Origin: Burkholderia sp. OK233
Lineage (GTDB): Bacteria; Pseudomonadota; Gammaproteobacteria; Burkholderiales; Burkholderiaceae
Reading direction: 5' to 3'
DNA length: 64,000 bases
Assembly (NCBI RefSeq): GCF_900230185.1
Contig: NZ_OCSR01000002.1
Coordinates: 3,162,001 to 3,226,000 of the forward strand
Part shown: piece after piece, positions 8,156-16,153 of the stretch
How the letters are laid out: each line of letters starts with the position of its first letter
Position numbering within the stretch: the stretch's first letter is position 1
Translations under genes and position numbers: made by a program
The notes under the pieces: generated by a model
What the model saw: only the letters and a program-made list of their open reading frames with translations
Database searches by the model: none
What the model was told of the DNA's origin: nothing

Positions 8156-8875
8156 ATGCGTATTGCCATCCTTCAGCGTGACCCTGTCATGCGTCAGTCG
8201 ATCGAAAAGGTTCTCATGAGTGCCGGCCATACCTGTATGGTCTATGACGACGGTCTGGCCATGTCGAAAGCACTCGCCCGTTCCACCGTGGACATGCTGG
8301 TGCTGGACTGGCAAGGCACTCGCCTGTCCGGTGCCGAAGTCCTGAGGTCGGTGCGTGCGGTCGGTGGCGACCGCTTGCCGGTCCTGTTCGCTTCGACCGA
8401 GACGTCAGAGGACAGCGTGGTGCGCGCCTTTGCCAGCGGGGCAGACGACTATGTCGGGCTGCCGTTGCGTCCGGGTGAGTTCCGCGAGCGCGTCGCGGCG
8501 TTGTTGCGCCGCGCCTATCCGGACCGTTTCAGTGCCGCGAGCTTCGCCGTCGGCCCCTACCGTTTCGACACGCATCGCCAGCTCGTCATGCTGCGCGGTC
8601 AGCCGGTTCCGCTATCGGGTACGCAATACCGGTTGGCGTCGCTATTCTTTTCCAATATTGGCCGCGTGATGTCGCGCGACCATATCTTCGCGATGGTGTG
8701 GGGCCGTGAGTTCCGCGAGTTCACCCGCACGATCGACAGCCATGTGTCGCGTCTGCGCCTGCTGCTCGAGATCGAGCCGCAAAACGACTTCCGGCTGCAA
8801 CCCGTTTACAAGAGCGGCTATCGGCTGCTGCATTTGCGGCAAGGTGAAGCGGCCGCGGAAAAGCAGGCGGCCTGA
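8156..8875 (+). CDS. OmpR-type orphan response regulator with degenerate receiver
   Basis: A 239-residue protein: receiver domain (about 1-120) and OmpR/PhoB winged helix (about 130-228, with DHIFAMVWG, TIDSHVSRLR and YKSGYRLL). Asp51 (MLVLDW) is in the phosphoacceptor position. However, the acidic pocket usually formed by Glu-Asp/Asp-Asp reads QRD, and the invariant Lys of the KPF motif is replaced (DDYVGLPLRPGEF has Leu there). No histidine kinase is adjacent. Regulation may therefore be phosphorylation-independent (inference). The ATG at 8156 directly starts the receiver fold. Confidence 0.9.
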   Translation: MRIAILQRDPVMRQSIEKVLMSAGHTCMVYDDGLAMSKALARSTVDMLVLDWQGTRLSGAEVLRSVRAVGGDRLPVLFASTETSEDSVVRAFASGADDYVGLPLRPGEFRERVAALLRRAYPDRFSAASFAVGPYRFDTHRQLVMLRGQPVPLSGTQYRLASLFFSNIGRVMSRDHIFAMVWGREFREFTRTIDSHVSRLRLLLEIEPQNDFRLQPVYKSGYRLLHLRQGEAAAEKQAA

Positions 8876-8937
8876 CAAACCGGCACATCACCGGCCGCGC
8901 CGCGACCGGGAGCGGCTACCAGTCAACTTGCCGCAAC

Positions 8938-9843
8938 TCAAACCTGCGGCAGCGTTGGCCGGTTTTCAATCGCCCGGCGGATCAACGCTTCGACTGCCTT
9001 GCGTTCGTCTCCGGCCAACGGCAGACGAGGCGGCCGCACCGGCTCCGTGCCGAGCCCGACGATCGTCTCGGCCAGCTTGATGTTCTGCACCAGCTTCGAC
9101 GAGACGTCGAGGGCGAGCAGGGGCGCGAACCAGCGATAGATCGCGCGCGCTTCTTCAAGGCGGCCCGCCTTCAGTAACTTATAAATCACCACCGTCTCGC
9201 GCGGAAACGCGCACACAAGACCGGCCACCCAGCCATGCGCGCCCATCAATATCGCTTCCATCGCGAGGTTGTCGACCCCGCACAGAATCGCGAAGCGGTC
9301 GCCGACCACATTGATCAGATCGGTCACGCGCCGCACGTCGCCGCATGATTCCTTGATCGCGACGATCTTCTTTTCGTCGGCGATTTCCGCGAACATCTCG
9401 GGCGTCATGTCGACGCCATAGGCAAGCGGATTGTTATAGATCATCAGCGGCAGCGCGCTCGCATCGGCGACGCTGCGAAAGTGGTGCAGCGTTTCGCGCC
9501 GGTCGGACAGATAGCGCAGCCCGGGCAGCACCATGAAACCGGCCGCGCCGTGCCGGCTACCGGCTTCGGCCTGGCGGCAGGCGTCGAGCGTGCTGTTCTC
9601 GGCGATCGTCAGCAAAACGGGCACACGGCCTCGCGAGGCTTCGACTGCGATGTCGAGCACTTGCAGCTTCTCGTCCAGTGAGAGCGTCGATGCTTCGCCA
9701 AGTGATCCGCACACGATGATGCCGTCCACACCCGCGTCGATCTGCGCCTCGATATTCTTGCCGGTCCATTCGCGATCTATGCTGAAATCCGCGTGAAACT
9801 TGGTGGTAACTGCGGGCAATACGCCTTCCCAGATATGCGCCAC
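8938..9843 (-). CDS. lhpC: Pyr4H2C deaminase (DHDPS family, hydroxyproline pathway)
   Basis: A 301-residue (beta/alpha)8 barrel of the dihydrodipicolinate synthase/N-acetylneuraminate lyase family. The GSLGEASTL loop, the Tyr of MIYNNPLAYG and the Schiff-base lysine in KIVAIKESCGD are all present. Its position opposite hydroxyproline epimerase and D-hydroxyproline dehydrogenase indicates 1-pyrroline-4-hydroxy-2-carboxylate deaminase, which yields 2-oxoglutarate semialdehyde and ammonia. Sequence alone cannot exclude another aldol substrate. It is transcribed divergently from the rest of the pathway. Confidence 0.85.
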   Translation of the reverse strand: MAHIWEGVLPAVTTKFHADFSIDREWTGKNIEAQIDAGVDGIIVCGSLGEASTLSLDEKLQVLDIAVEASRGRVPVLLTIAENSTLDACRQAEAGSRHGAAGFMVLPGLRYLSDRRETLHHFRSVADASALPLMIYNNPLAYGVDMTPEMFAEIADEKKIVAIKESCGDVRRVTDLINVVGDRFAILCGVDNLAMEAILMGAHGWVAGLVCAFPRETVVIYKLLKAGRLEEARAIYRWFAPLLALDVSSKLVQNIKLAETIVGLGTEPVRPPRLPLAGDERKAVEALIRRAIENRPTLPQV

Positions 9844-10199
9844 GACTGCTCTCCTGAGTGTGTTGAGTCGAAGCGCAGTGTAAGCAGGGAAAATGCCGCC
9901 GTCTTGCGCGATTCACGCGTGGCGGATGACGATTTCAGCATAGCGGCTGTGCCTGTATACCCGATAAGATGAAGCGGGCCGGCTATTTCAGCACAGGACG
10001 CAAAATACGTCGAAAGCAGGTGGAATGGACCTCACGTGTGCTCCTGACCTCGCTCGATAGAGGCTGTTCAGACGCGGCGCCCGCCTGATTTCCATAGTCG
10101 ACGCGTGCGCGGATGGACGGATAAGATATGCCGAAATCGTCACAATCCACGATTATGCACACCAAGACTTCGGCGCCCGGTATTCCTACCATGTGCATC
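9844..10199. promoter_or_regulatory. Divergent control region of the hydroxyproline cluster
   Basis: A 356-bp stretch between the deaminase (minus) and epimerase (plus). It contains a near-exact direct repeat, ATTTCAGCATAG (9932-9943) and ATTTCAGCACAG (9985-9996). Tandem sites of this kind suit an AraC-type activator such as the PAS-AraC protein encoded downstream. The assignment is inferred. Confidence 0.35.
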
Positions 10200-11147
10200 A
10201 TGAAAACCTTGGACATCATCGACTCGCACACCGGCGGTGAACCGACCCGCCTGGTGGTGTCGGGTGGCCCTGCGCTCGGCGGCGGCACGCTGGCGCAGCG
10301 TCTCGACGTGTTTCGCACGCATTTCGACGACTGGCGCGCAGGCATCGTCACCGAGCCGCGCGGCTCGGACGTGGTGGTCGGCGCGCTGCTGTGCGAGCCG
10401 GACGACCCCGCGTGCGCGGCCGGCGTGATCTTTTTCAACAACGTGGGCTATCTCGGCATGTGCGGGCACGGCACGATCGGTCTCGTCGTCTCGCTCGCGC
10501 ACATGGGCCGGATCGGGCCGGGACTTCATCGGATCGAGACGCCGGTCGGCGTCGTCGAAGCGACGCTCAACGAGGACGGCAGTGTGGCCGTGCGCAACGT
10601 GCCGGCCTATCGCTACCGGCAAGGCGTGCAGGTCGACGTGCCGGGCTACGGCATGTTGAGTGGCGACATCGGCTGGGGCGGCAACTGGTTCTTTCTCGTC
10701 GCCGATCACGGGCGCACGCTGGAGGCAGGGCGTATCACCGAGCTGAGCGCATTCAGTACGGCAATCCGCGATGCGCTGATCGCGCAGCGCATCACCGGCG
10801 CGGACGGCGCCCTGATCGACCACATCGAACTCTTCGGACCCGGCTCGCGAGACGGCATCGACAGCCGCAGCTTCGTCCTCTGTCCCGGCAACGCGTATGA
10901 CCGCTCGCCGTGCGGTACCGGCACGAGCGCGAAGATCGCCTGCCTCGCCGCCGACGGCAAGCTGGCCGAAGGCGCGGTGTGGCGGCAGGAGAGCATCATC
11001 GGCAGCGTATTCGAGGCGAGCTATCGTCACGCCGGCGATGGCGTCTCGGTGATTCCGACCATCACGGGCCACGCGCACATCATGGCCGAAGGGCGTTTGT
11101 GTTTCGACGAGCGCGACCCGTTCGCATGGGGTATCCGCACGGCATGA
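10200..11147 (+). CDS. lhpA: 4-hydroxyproline 2-epimerase
   Basis: A 315-residue proline-racemase-family enzyme converting trans-4-hydroxy-L-proline to cis-4-hydroxy-D-proline. The DSHTGGEPTRLV opening, Cys88 in GMCGHGTIG and Cys238 in SPCGTGTSAK are the two catalytic thiols. Proline racemases proper and trans-3-hydroxyproline dehydratases differ at these positions. The start at 10200 matches family N termini (MKTLDIIDSHTGG); an ATG 9 bases upstream is an alternative, and neither has a strong Shine-Dalgarno. Its stop overlaps the next start (ATGA). Confidence 0.93.
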   Translation: MKTLDIIDSHTGGEPTRLVVSGGPALGGGTLAQRLDVFRTHFDDWRAGIVTEPRGSDVVVGALLCEPDDPACAAGVIFFNNVGYLGMCGHGTIGLVVSLAHMGRIGPGLHRIETPVGVVEATLNEDGSVAVRNVPAYRYRQGVQVDVPGYGMLSGDIGWGGNWFFLVADHGRTLEAGRITELSAFSTAIRDALIAQRITGADGALIDHIELFGPGSRDGIDSRSFVLCPGNAYDRSPCGTGTSAKIACLAADGKLAEGAVWRQESIIGSVFEASYRHAGDGVSVIPTITGHAHIMAEGRLCFDERDPFAWGIRTA

Positions 11148-12271
11148 CAGCGGACGCGTTGATCGTCGGGGCTGGCATTGTCGGCGCGGCTTGCGCGGCG
11201 GAGCTGGCCGCGCTCGGCATGCGGGTCGAGGTATTCGACGCACAGGGCATCGGCGGCGGTGCGACGGCGGCGGGCATGGGCCATATCGTCGTGATGAACG
11301 ACTCGCCCGCGGAATTCGCGTTGAGCCGCTATTCGCGCGACTTGTGGCTGGCGCTCGCGCCGCAACTGCGCACGCGCGACGCGTTCGCGCGCTGCGGTAC
11401 TTTATGGGTTGCCGCCGACGACGAGGAGTGGCACGCCGCCCGCGCCATGCATGCAGCCTTCGAAGCGCAGGGCGTCTCCGCTCAACTGATCGACGCGGCT
11501 GCGTTGCGGGCGTGTGAGCCGGCGCTGGCGGCATCGATGGCAGGCGGCCTGCGGATCGAGCATGACAGCATCGTGTATGCGCCCACGGTTGCCGAGTGGC
11601 TGCTGACGCAATCTTCAGGAGTCGAGAATATCCGTGTGCGACTCGGCGCGCGAGTTAGCGCAATTAGCGCGCGTGGCGTGACGCTGGTCGACGGCGAGCG
11701 CATCAGCGCGGAGCACGTGATCGTTGCCAATGGTCTGGGCGCTCAGCAACTGCTGCGGTCGCTGCCGTTGCAACCGAAGAAAGGTCATCTGCTGATCACC
11801 GACCGTTATCCCGGACTCATTCGCCACCAACTGCTCGAACTGGCCTACATCAGGAGCGCACATCATGCGGCCGGCACTTCGGTGGCGTTCAATGCGCAGC
11901 CGCGGCCTACAGGCCAGTTGCTGATCGGTTCGTCGCGTCAGTTCGATACAACCGATCCCGCCGTCGACATGCCGGTGCTCGCGCAGATGCTGCAGCGCGC
12001 GGCGCACTATCTGCCGGTCCTGCCGACACTCAACGGAATCCGCGCGTGGACCGGGTTTCGTGCAGCGTCGCCGGATGGTTTGCCGTTGATCGGTCCGGCC
12101 GGTGATTTTGCACCCGGCGTGTGGCTTGCGGTCGGACACGAGGGCTTAGGCGTGACGACTTCGCTCGCAACCGCGAAGTTGCTCGCCGCGCAGATCACTG
12201 GGAACACCGCACCGATTCCGGCCGAGCCGTACTTGCCGGTCCGTTTTGCGCAAAAGGTGGCCCATGGCTGA
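11144..12271 (+). CDS. lhpB: D-hydroxyproline dehydrogenase, FAD amine-oxidase subunit
   Basis: A 375-residue flavoprotein of the DAO/GlyOx family. The dinucleotide-binding motif is at the extreme N terminus (ADALIVGAGIVGAACAAELA), GGGATAAGMGH follows, and a C-terminal flavin-contact segment reads GVWLAVGHEGLGVTTSLATAKLL. With the two following genes it should form the heteromeric dehydrogenase that oxidises cis-4-hydroxy-D-proline to the pyrroline. The start codon overlaps the epimerase stop by 4 bases, and the C terminus overlaps the next gene by 8 bases. Confidence 0.9.
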   Translation: MTADALIVGAGIVGAACAAELAALGMRVEVFDAQGIGGGATAAGMGHIVVMNDSPAEFALSRYSRDLWLALAPQLRTRDAFARCGTLWVAADDEEWHAARAMHAAFEAQGVSAQLIDAAALRACEPALAASMAGGLRIEHDSIVYAPTVAEWLLTQSSGVENIRVRLGARVSAISARGVTLVDGERISAEHVIVANGLGAQQLLRSLPLQPKKGHLLITDRYPGLIRHQLLELAYIRSAHHAAGTSVAFNAQPRPTGQLLIGSSRQFDTTDPAVDMPVLAQMLQRAAHYLPVLPTLNGIRAWTGFRAASPDGLPLIGPAGDFAPGVWLAVGHEGLGVTTSLATAKLLAAQITGNTAPIPAEPYLPVRFAQKVAHG

Positions 12272-12635
12272 CGCCGATGCAACACGCTTTCACTTGACGA
12301 TCGATGGTAGAAGCGTCGAGGTCGAAGCGGGCACGATCGTGGCCGCGGCGCTTGTCATGGCGGGCGCGAACGGCACGCGGACTTCGGTTAGCGGCCAGCC
12401 GCGCGCGGCACTGTGCGGGATGGGCGTGTGCCAGGAGTGCCGCGTCACGATCGATGGCCGGGCGCATACGTTGGCATGCCAGACGCTTTGCCGCGAAGGG
12501 CAGGTGGTTTGCACTGCTGCGGCCGCGGCGACCGGCGCAGCCAACGCGACCAACGCGACCAACGCGACCAACGCGACAGGTGCGGCCACCGTAACGAGCG
12601 CCACTGCAACCACGACCACCACGGGCAAACGATGA
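12264..12635 (+). CDS. [2Fe-2S] subunit of D-hydroxyproline dehydrogenase, with repeat tail
   Basis: A 123-residue ferredoxin-like subunit. The plant-type cluster ligands are Cys51, Cys56, Cys59 and Cys72 (LCGMGVCQECRV and LACQTL). It passes electrons between the two flavin subunits (family knowledge). The last 40 residues are a low-complexity Ala/Thr/Asn tail containing four NAT triplets, encoded by a perfect 9-bp tandem repeat; homologues normally stop soon after the CREGQVVC region (from memory). The start has AAGGTGG upstream. The stop overlaps the next ATG as ATGA. Confidence 0.88.
   Translation: MADADATRFHLTIDGRSVEVEAGTIVAAALVMAGANGTRTSVSGQPRAALCGMGVCQECRVTIDGRAHTLACQTLCREGQVVCTAAAAATGAANATNATNATNATGAATVTSATATTTTTGKR
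12542..12577 (+). repeat. Four perfect 9-bp tandem repeats inside a coding region
   Basis: The unit CAACGCGAC occurs four times without mismatch. Because the unit is a multiple of three, copy-number changes would keep the frame and only alter the length of the Ala/Thr/Asn tail of the [2Fe-2S] subunit. Confidence 0.9.
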
Positions 12636-13927
12636 AGCAGCACTTCGATATCGTCGTGGTAGGCGCCGGTCCGGCCGGGTTGAGCGCCGCGCAGGCAGCC
12701 GCGCGCGAGGGCGCCACAGTCGCGCTGCTCGACGACAATCCCCGCGCGGGCGGCCAAATCTGGCGCCAAGGTCCCGGCCATCCGCCGCAAGTGCCGCTAC
12801 AAGGCCTGCTCGCCGCCTTGAAGACGCAAACCAATGTCACCCTTTTGCCATCGACTCGCGTGATCGCGCCTTTGAGTCCGCGAGGTTTGCTGCTCGAGTC
12901 GGCTGAGCATGGTGGCGTGTCGATCAGCTACGATCGATTGATCCTCGCGACCGGCGCGCGTGAGCGGCTATTGCCATTCGCCGGCTGGACGTTGCCCGGC
13001 GTGACCGGTGCCGGCGCACTGCAGGCACTCGTCAAAGGCGGCATGCCAGTACGCGGCGAACGGATCGTGATTGCGGGCAGTGGTCCATTGCTGATCGCGG
13101 CGCTTGCTACCGCGCGTGCAGCGGGGGCGCGGGTGCTGGCGGTCGTGGAGCAGGCCTCGGCGCTTGAGGTCGCCCGATTCGGAGTCTCATTGTTGGGCGA
13201 GCCGGCGAAGTTGCGGCAAGCCTTTACCATGACGCGCGGCTTCGCGGGCGTGCGTTACTGGACCGGCAGCGTCGTCCGGCAAGCTCATGGCAATGGCCGC
13301 GTCGAGCGCGTGACGATCCGGCGCGGCCAGCAGGAGTCGACGCTCGACTGCGACCGCATCGCCTGCGGCTATGGACTCGTGCCGAACATCACGCTTGCGC
13401 AAGCGCTCGGCTGTGCGATCACCGAAGCGGGCGAGACCGTTGTCGACGACGAGCAGCGGACTTCGGTCGACGGCGTGCTGGCGGCAGGCGAATGCACGGG
13501 CGTCGGCGGCGCGGAACTGGCGGGTGTCGAGGGAGAGATTGCTGGGCTCTCTGCGAGCGGCGGCTCGACAAGCGGCATCCCCGCAAACCGCACCGCGCTG
13601 CAAGCGCAACGAGCCCGATGGCGGCGTTTCGCAAGGCGGGTCGAAATGGCCTTTGCCTTGCAGGCCGCCGCGCACACGCCGCCCGACGACGCCACGCTGC
13701 TCTGCCGTTGCGAAGACGTCAGCCTCGGCGAGGTCCGCGCCTATCCGGATTGGCGGGAGGCCAAGCTGCATACCCGCTGCGGAATGGGTGCATGCCAGGG
13801 CCGGATCTGCGGCGCCGCGGCTTCGCTGTATCTGGGCTGGCAAGCCGGAGCGCCGCGCCCGCCGTTCAGTCCGGCGCAAATCGGCACGTTGATGGCAATC
13901 AGTGAGGAGCAGTTGCCCGCTGAATGA
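12632..13927 (+). CDS. D-hydroxyproline dehydrogenase, NAD(P)/FAD + BFD-like subunit
   Basis: A 431-residue pyridine-nucleotide-disulfide-type flavoprotein. It has an FAD motif at the N terminus (DIVVVGAGPAGLSAAQAA), the ATG motif LILATGARERLLPFAGW, a second nucleotide-binding motif (RIVIAGSGPLLIAAL) and a C-terminal BFD-like [2Fe-2S] segment with cysteines in LLCRCEDV and TRCGMGACQGRICG. This layout is the large subunit of heteromeric hydroxyproline/octopine-type dehydrogenases. It is translationally coupled to the [2Fe-2S] gene through ATGA. Confidence 0.9.
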   Translation: MKQHFDIVVVGAGPAGLSAAQAAAREGATVALLDDNPRAGGQIWRQGPGHPPQVPLQGLLAALKTQTNVTLLPSTRVIAPLSPRGLLLESAEHGGVSISYDRLILATGARERLLPFAGWTLPGVTGAGALQALVKGGMPVRGERIVIAGSGPLLIAALATARAAGARVLAVVEQASALEVARFGVSLLGEPAKLRQAFTMTRGFAGVRYWTGSVVRQAHGNGRVERVTIRRGQQESTLDCDRIACGYGLVPNITLAQALGCAITEAGETVVDDEQRTSVDGVLAAGECTGVGGAELAGVEGEIAGLSASGGSTSGIPANRTALQAQRARWRRFARRVEMAFALQAAAHTPPDDATLLCRCEDVSLGEVRAYPDWREAKLHTRCGMGACQGRICGAAASLYLGWQAGAPRPPFSPAQIGTLMAISEEQLPAE

Positions 13928-14059
13928 CCCCGGCATCCATTCGTCCGCTGGATATTTTCAGTAGCGCGTGGCCCTATAATCGACCGCAAGTGACCACCCG
14001 CGTACCCGCGCGGTTGAGCGCACCCAACGCACCACCGCACTGACCACGGAACCCGCACG

Positions 14060-14827
14060 ATGAACACGCTGGCTCATCCGCTCGACCCGGACGACGCAAC
14101 GCTGTCCGGCATGCTGTCGCATTTCACGCTGCTCGAGCCCGTGTTCGATGCGATGCCGGACGTCGTGTTCTTCGTCAAGGACGCGCATGCCCGCTATGCG
14201 CTGGTCAATCGCACGCTGGCTTCGCGCTGTGGCTTCAAGGAAAAGTCCGCGCTGCTCGGCAAGACCGCCGAGGACGTCTTCCCGCACCGTTTCGGTCGCA
14301 TCTACACCGCTCAGGACAAAGCGATCATCAACGTCGGCAGCCAGATGATCGATCAGCTGGAGCTACACCTGTATCCCGGTCGTCAGCCGGGTTGGTGCCT
14401 GACATGCAAGCAGCCGCTGCGCGATCCGGCGGGTAAGGTGGTTGGCCTCGCCGGCATCTCCCGCGACCTGAAAGCGGATGAAAGCAGTCATCCCGCTTAC
14501 AGCCGGCTGGCTGAAGTAGTGCAGTCCATTCAGGAAAACTACGTGCAGCCGCTGAATCTGAAACAGCTTGCTGCAATGGCGGATATGTCGGTGGCGCAAC
14601 TGGAGCGCTACTTTCACAAAGTGTTTCATTTGACACCGCGCCAGGTGCTGTTGAAAACGCGGCTGGACGCCGCCACCGCATTGCTGGTTTCACACGACAA
14701 GGTCACCGACGTCGCCGCACTCTGCGGCTACACCGACCACAGCGCCTTTACGCGTCAATTCAAGGCGACCGTCGGCGTCACGCCGACCGAGTACCGGATG
14801 CTGCTGCACGGAACCTCGCGAAGCTGA
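14060..14827 (+). CDS. AraC-family regulator with PAS sensor domain
   Basis: A 255-residue protein with a PAS domain at about 22-135 (FDAMPDVVFFVKDAHARYALVN, then LTCKQPLRDPAGKVVGLAGI) and an AraC-type double HTH at about 150-250 (LAAMADMSVAQLERYFHK, AALCGYTDHSAFTRQFKATVG). It lies 132 bases after the dehydrogenase genes on the same strand and most likely activates hydroxyproline genes in response to an effector bound by the PAS domain. The effector is unknown. Confidence 0.88.
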   Translation: MNTLAHPLDPDDATLSGMLSHFTLLEPVFDAMPDVVFFVKDAHARYALVNRTLASRCGFKEKSALLGKTAEDVFPHRFGRIYTAQDKAIINVGSQMIDQLELHLYPGRQPGWCLTCKQPLRDPAGKVVGLAGISRDLKADESSHPAYSRLAEVVQSIQENYVQPLNLKQLAAMADMSVAQLERYFHKVFHLTPRQVLLKTRLDAATALLVSHDKVTDVAALCGYTDHSAFTRQFKATVGVTPTEYRMLLHGTSRS

Positions 14828-14839
14828 GCCGCCGCACAC

Positions 14840-15169
14840 ATGGTTCGTCGCAAGCATCATTACTACGTCTACGTCGTCGCGTTGGACGACACCGTCTGGA
14901 ACGAGGCGCGCTTTCGCCGCGCGAATCCGGATTACCGGTTCGACAAGCCGTGTGTGTACGTGGGAATGACGGGGTTGGACCCGGATCTGAGATTCGACCG
15001 GCACAAGGCCGGCATTCAGGCAAATCGCTATGTGCGCGATTACGGCCTGCGCCTCATGCCCGAATTGTATGAAGTTTACAATCCGATGCCTTACCGCGGC
15101 GCACAGGACATGGAGGTGGAATTGGCGATTGGACTACGCGAGGCGGGGTACGGCGTATGGCAGGCGTAA
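14840..15169 (+). CDS. GIY-YIG-like stand-alone protein
   Basis: A 109-residue protein with the layout of a GIY-YIG nuclease core. YYVYVVALDD stands for the GIY strand, CVYVGMTGLDPDLRFDRHKAG for the YIG strand plus the conserved Arg, and an acidic helix with MEVELAIGLRE may provide the metal-binding Glu. The sequence is short, without extra DNA-binding domains, comparable to UPF0213-type proteins. It starts 12 bases after the araC-like gene. Nuclease activity is not established. Confidence 0.65.
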   Translation: MVRRKHHYYVYVVALDDTVWNEARFRRANPDYRFDKPCVYVGMTGLDPDLRFDRHKAGIQANRYVRDYGLRLMPELYEVYNPMPYRGAQDMEVELAIGLREAGYGVWQA

Positions 15170-15188
15170 CTAAAATGTAATACGTGCC

Positions 15189-15449
15189 TTATTTCACGCC
15201 AAGTCCGCGCAACACTGCATTGCCTTCAGGCGTCAGACGGATATGCGAGGCGCCTGCGTCGCCGGAGACCGTTTCGATCAGGCCGGCTTCGTGAAGTTGC
15301 GGAATCTCGGGTTTCGCGGACGCGTCGATCGGCGCGTGCAGCAACAGCAGCAGCGTCGCCAGTTCGTGGTGGCTCAGCAAGCGACGCAGAATCGTGGGCC
15401 GTTTCGCCGGTGCGGGCGTGTCGTTCGTGTTGTGATCGGGTTGGTTCAT
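15189..15449 (-). CDS. Small winged-helix-like protein (LSHHELATL family)
   Basis: An 86-residue protein. The core LSHHELATLLLLLHAPIDAS, then PQLHEAGLIETV and IRLTPEGNAVLRGLG, resembles a winged helix-turn-helix (helix, recognition helix, wing). It is clearly related to the protein at 61573-61776, which shares LSHHELATL and the TPEG/TRQG wing. The ATG at 15449 is preferred because AAGGTG lies 6 bases upstream. That Shine-Dalgarno falls in a small hairpin (CGCAC-AAG-GTGCG on the minus strand). Function is unknown. Confidence 0.65.
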   Translation of the reverse strand: MNQPDHNTNDTPAPAKRPTILRRLLSHHELATLLLLLHAPIDASAKPEIPQLHEAGLIETVSGDAGASHIRLTPEGNAVLRGLGVK

Positions 15450-15605
15450 GAAGCGCACCTTGTGCGGGATAGTGTCGGATGGATCATGCGGATGAAGTCT
15501 TAAACGATTCTTAAGACAGCATTGTGATGTAACACCGTGACACTATGATTGCGCCGGAACACGTTACCGACCGTTACACCTGGCCGATCGTTACCCTTGC
15601 TTACC

Positions 15606-15938
15606 TTACGGCGCGCAAGTTTTGCTCGCCGATTCAATCCACAGATTGTTCACGTGGCGTTTGCCCGCGTAGAAGCGATAGGTCGTTGCACCGTTGTCGC
15701 TGCGCACCTTGACGATATTCGAATCGCCGAAATCGAGCATCTGGCCCTGCGGGATCTCGGTCGATTTGAACGCGGCATTGTGGCTGGTCGCCACTTGCGT
15801 CAGGCAGGCGACTACGTCGTTGACCGAGCGCTGCGTGGTGGTGTCCGTGACGGGCTCGCCGGCATCCGGATTCTTCTGGAAGTACGCGCAAGCGCTGAGA
15901 AGCAGGGGAACTGACAGGACTACGGCAAACTTCTTCAT
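15606..15938 (-). CDS. Small lipoprotein
   Basis: A 110-residue exported protein: positively charged start, hydrophobic stretch and lipobox LLSAC with the lipidated cysteine at residue 17. The mature part contains VNDVVACLTQVATSHN, a strand-rich middle and a C-terminal SASKTC, so a disulfide between Cys45 and Cys108 is possible. AGGAGA lies just before the ATG. It resembles uncharacterised Burkholderiales lipoproteins; the role is unknown. Confidence 0.8.
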   Translation of the reverse strand: MKKFAVVLSVPLLLSACAYFQKNPDAGEPVTDTTTQRSVNDVVACLTQVATSHNAAFKSTEIPQGQMLDFGDSNIVKVRSDNGATTYRFYAGKRHVNNLWIESASKTCAP

Positions 15939-16153
15939 ATCTCTCCTGGCGTTTCATTCGACTGACGGTACGCGCCACGCCCGCATCGCGCAGAGGGCGC
16001 GCGGCACCGGACCGCGGATCAAACGCCATTATATCGGTGCGGCGCGCCCGCTTGAGCCGATGGAGCATGGGCCGTGCCCGATCTGCCTGAATTCGCGGGA
16101 CGCAAACTGCAAACCACCAATCACCGCCCACCAGCATTACTGGCCGCAAACTC

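Noticed and set aside
12542..12577. A CRISPR-like repeat array
   Set aside because: Units are 9 bp, have no spacers and lie in frame inside a coding region.
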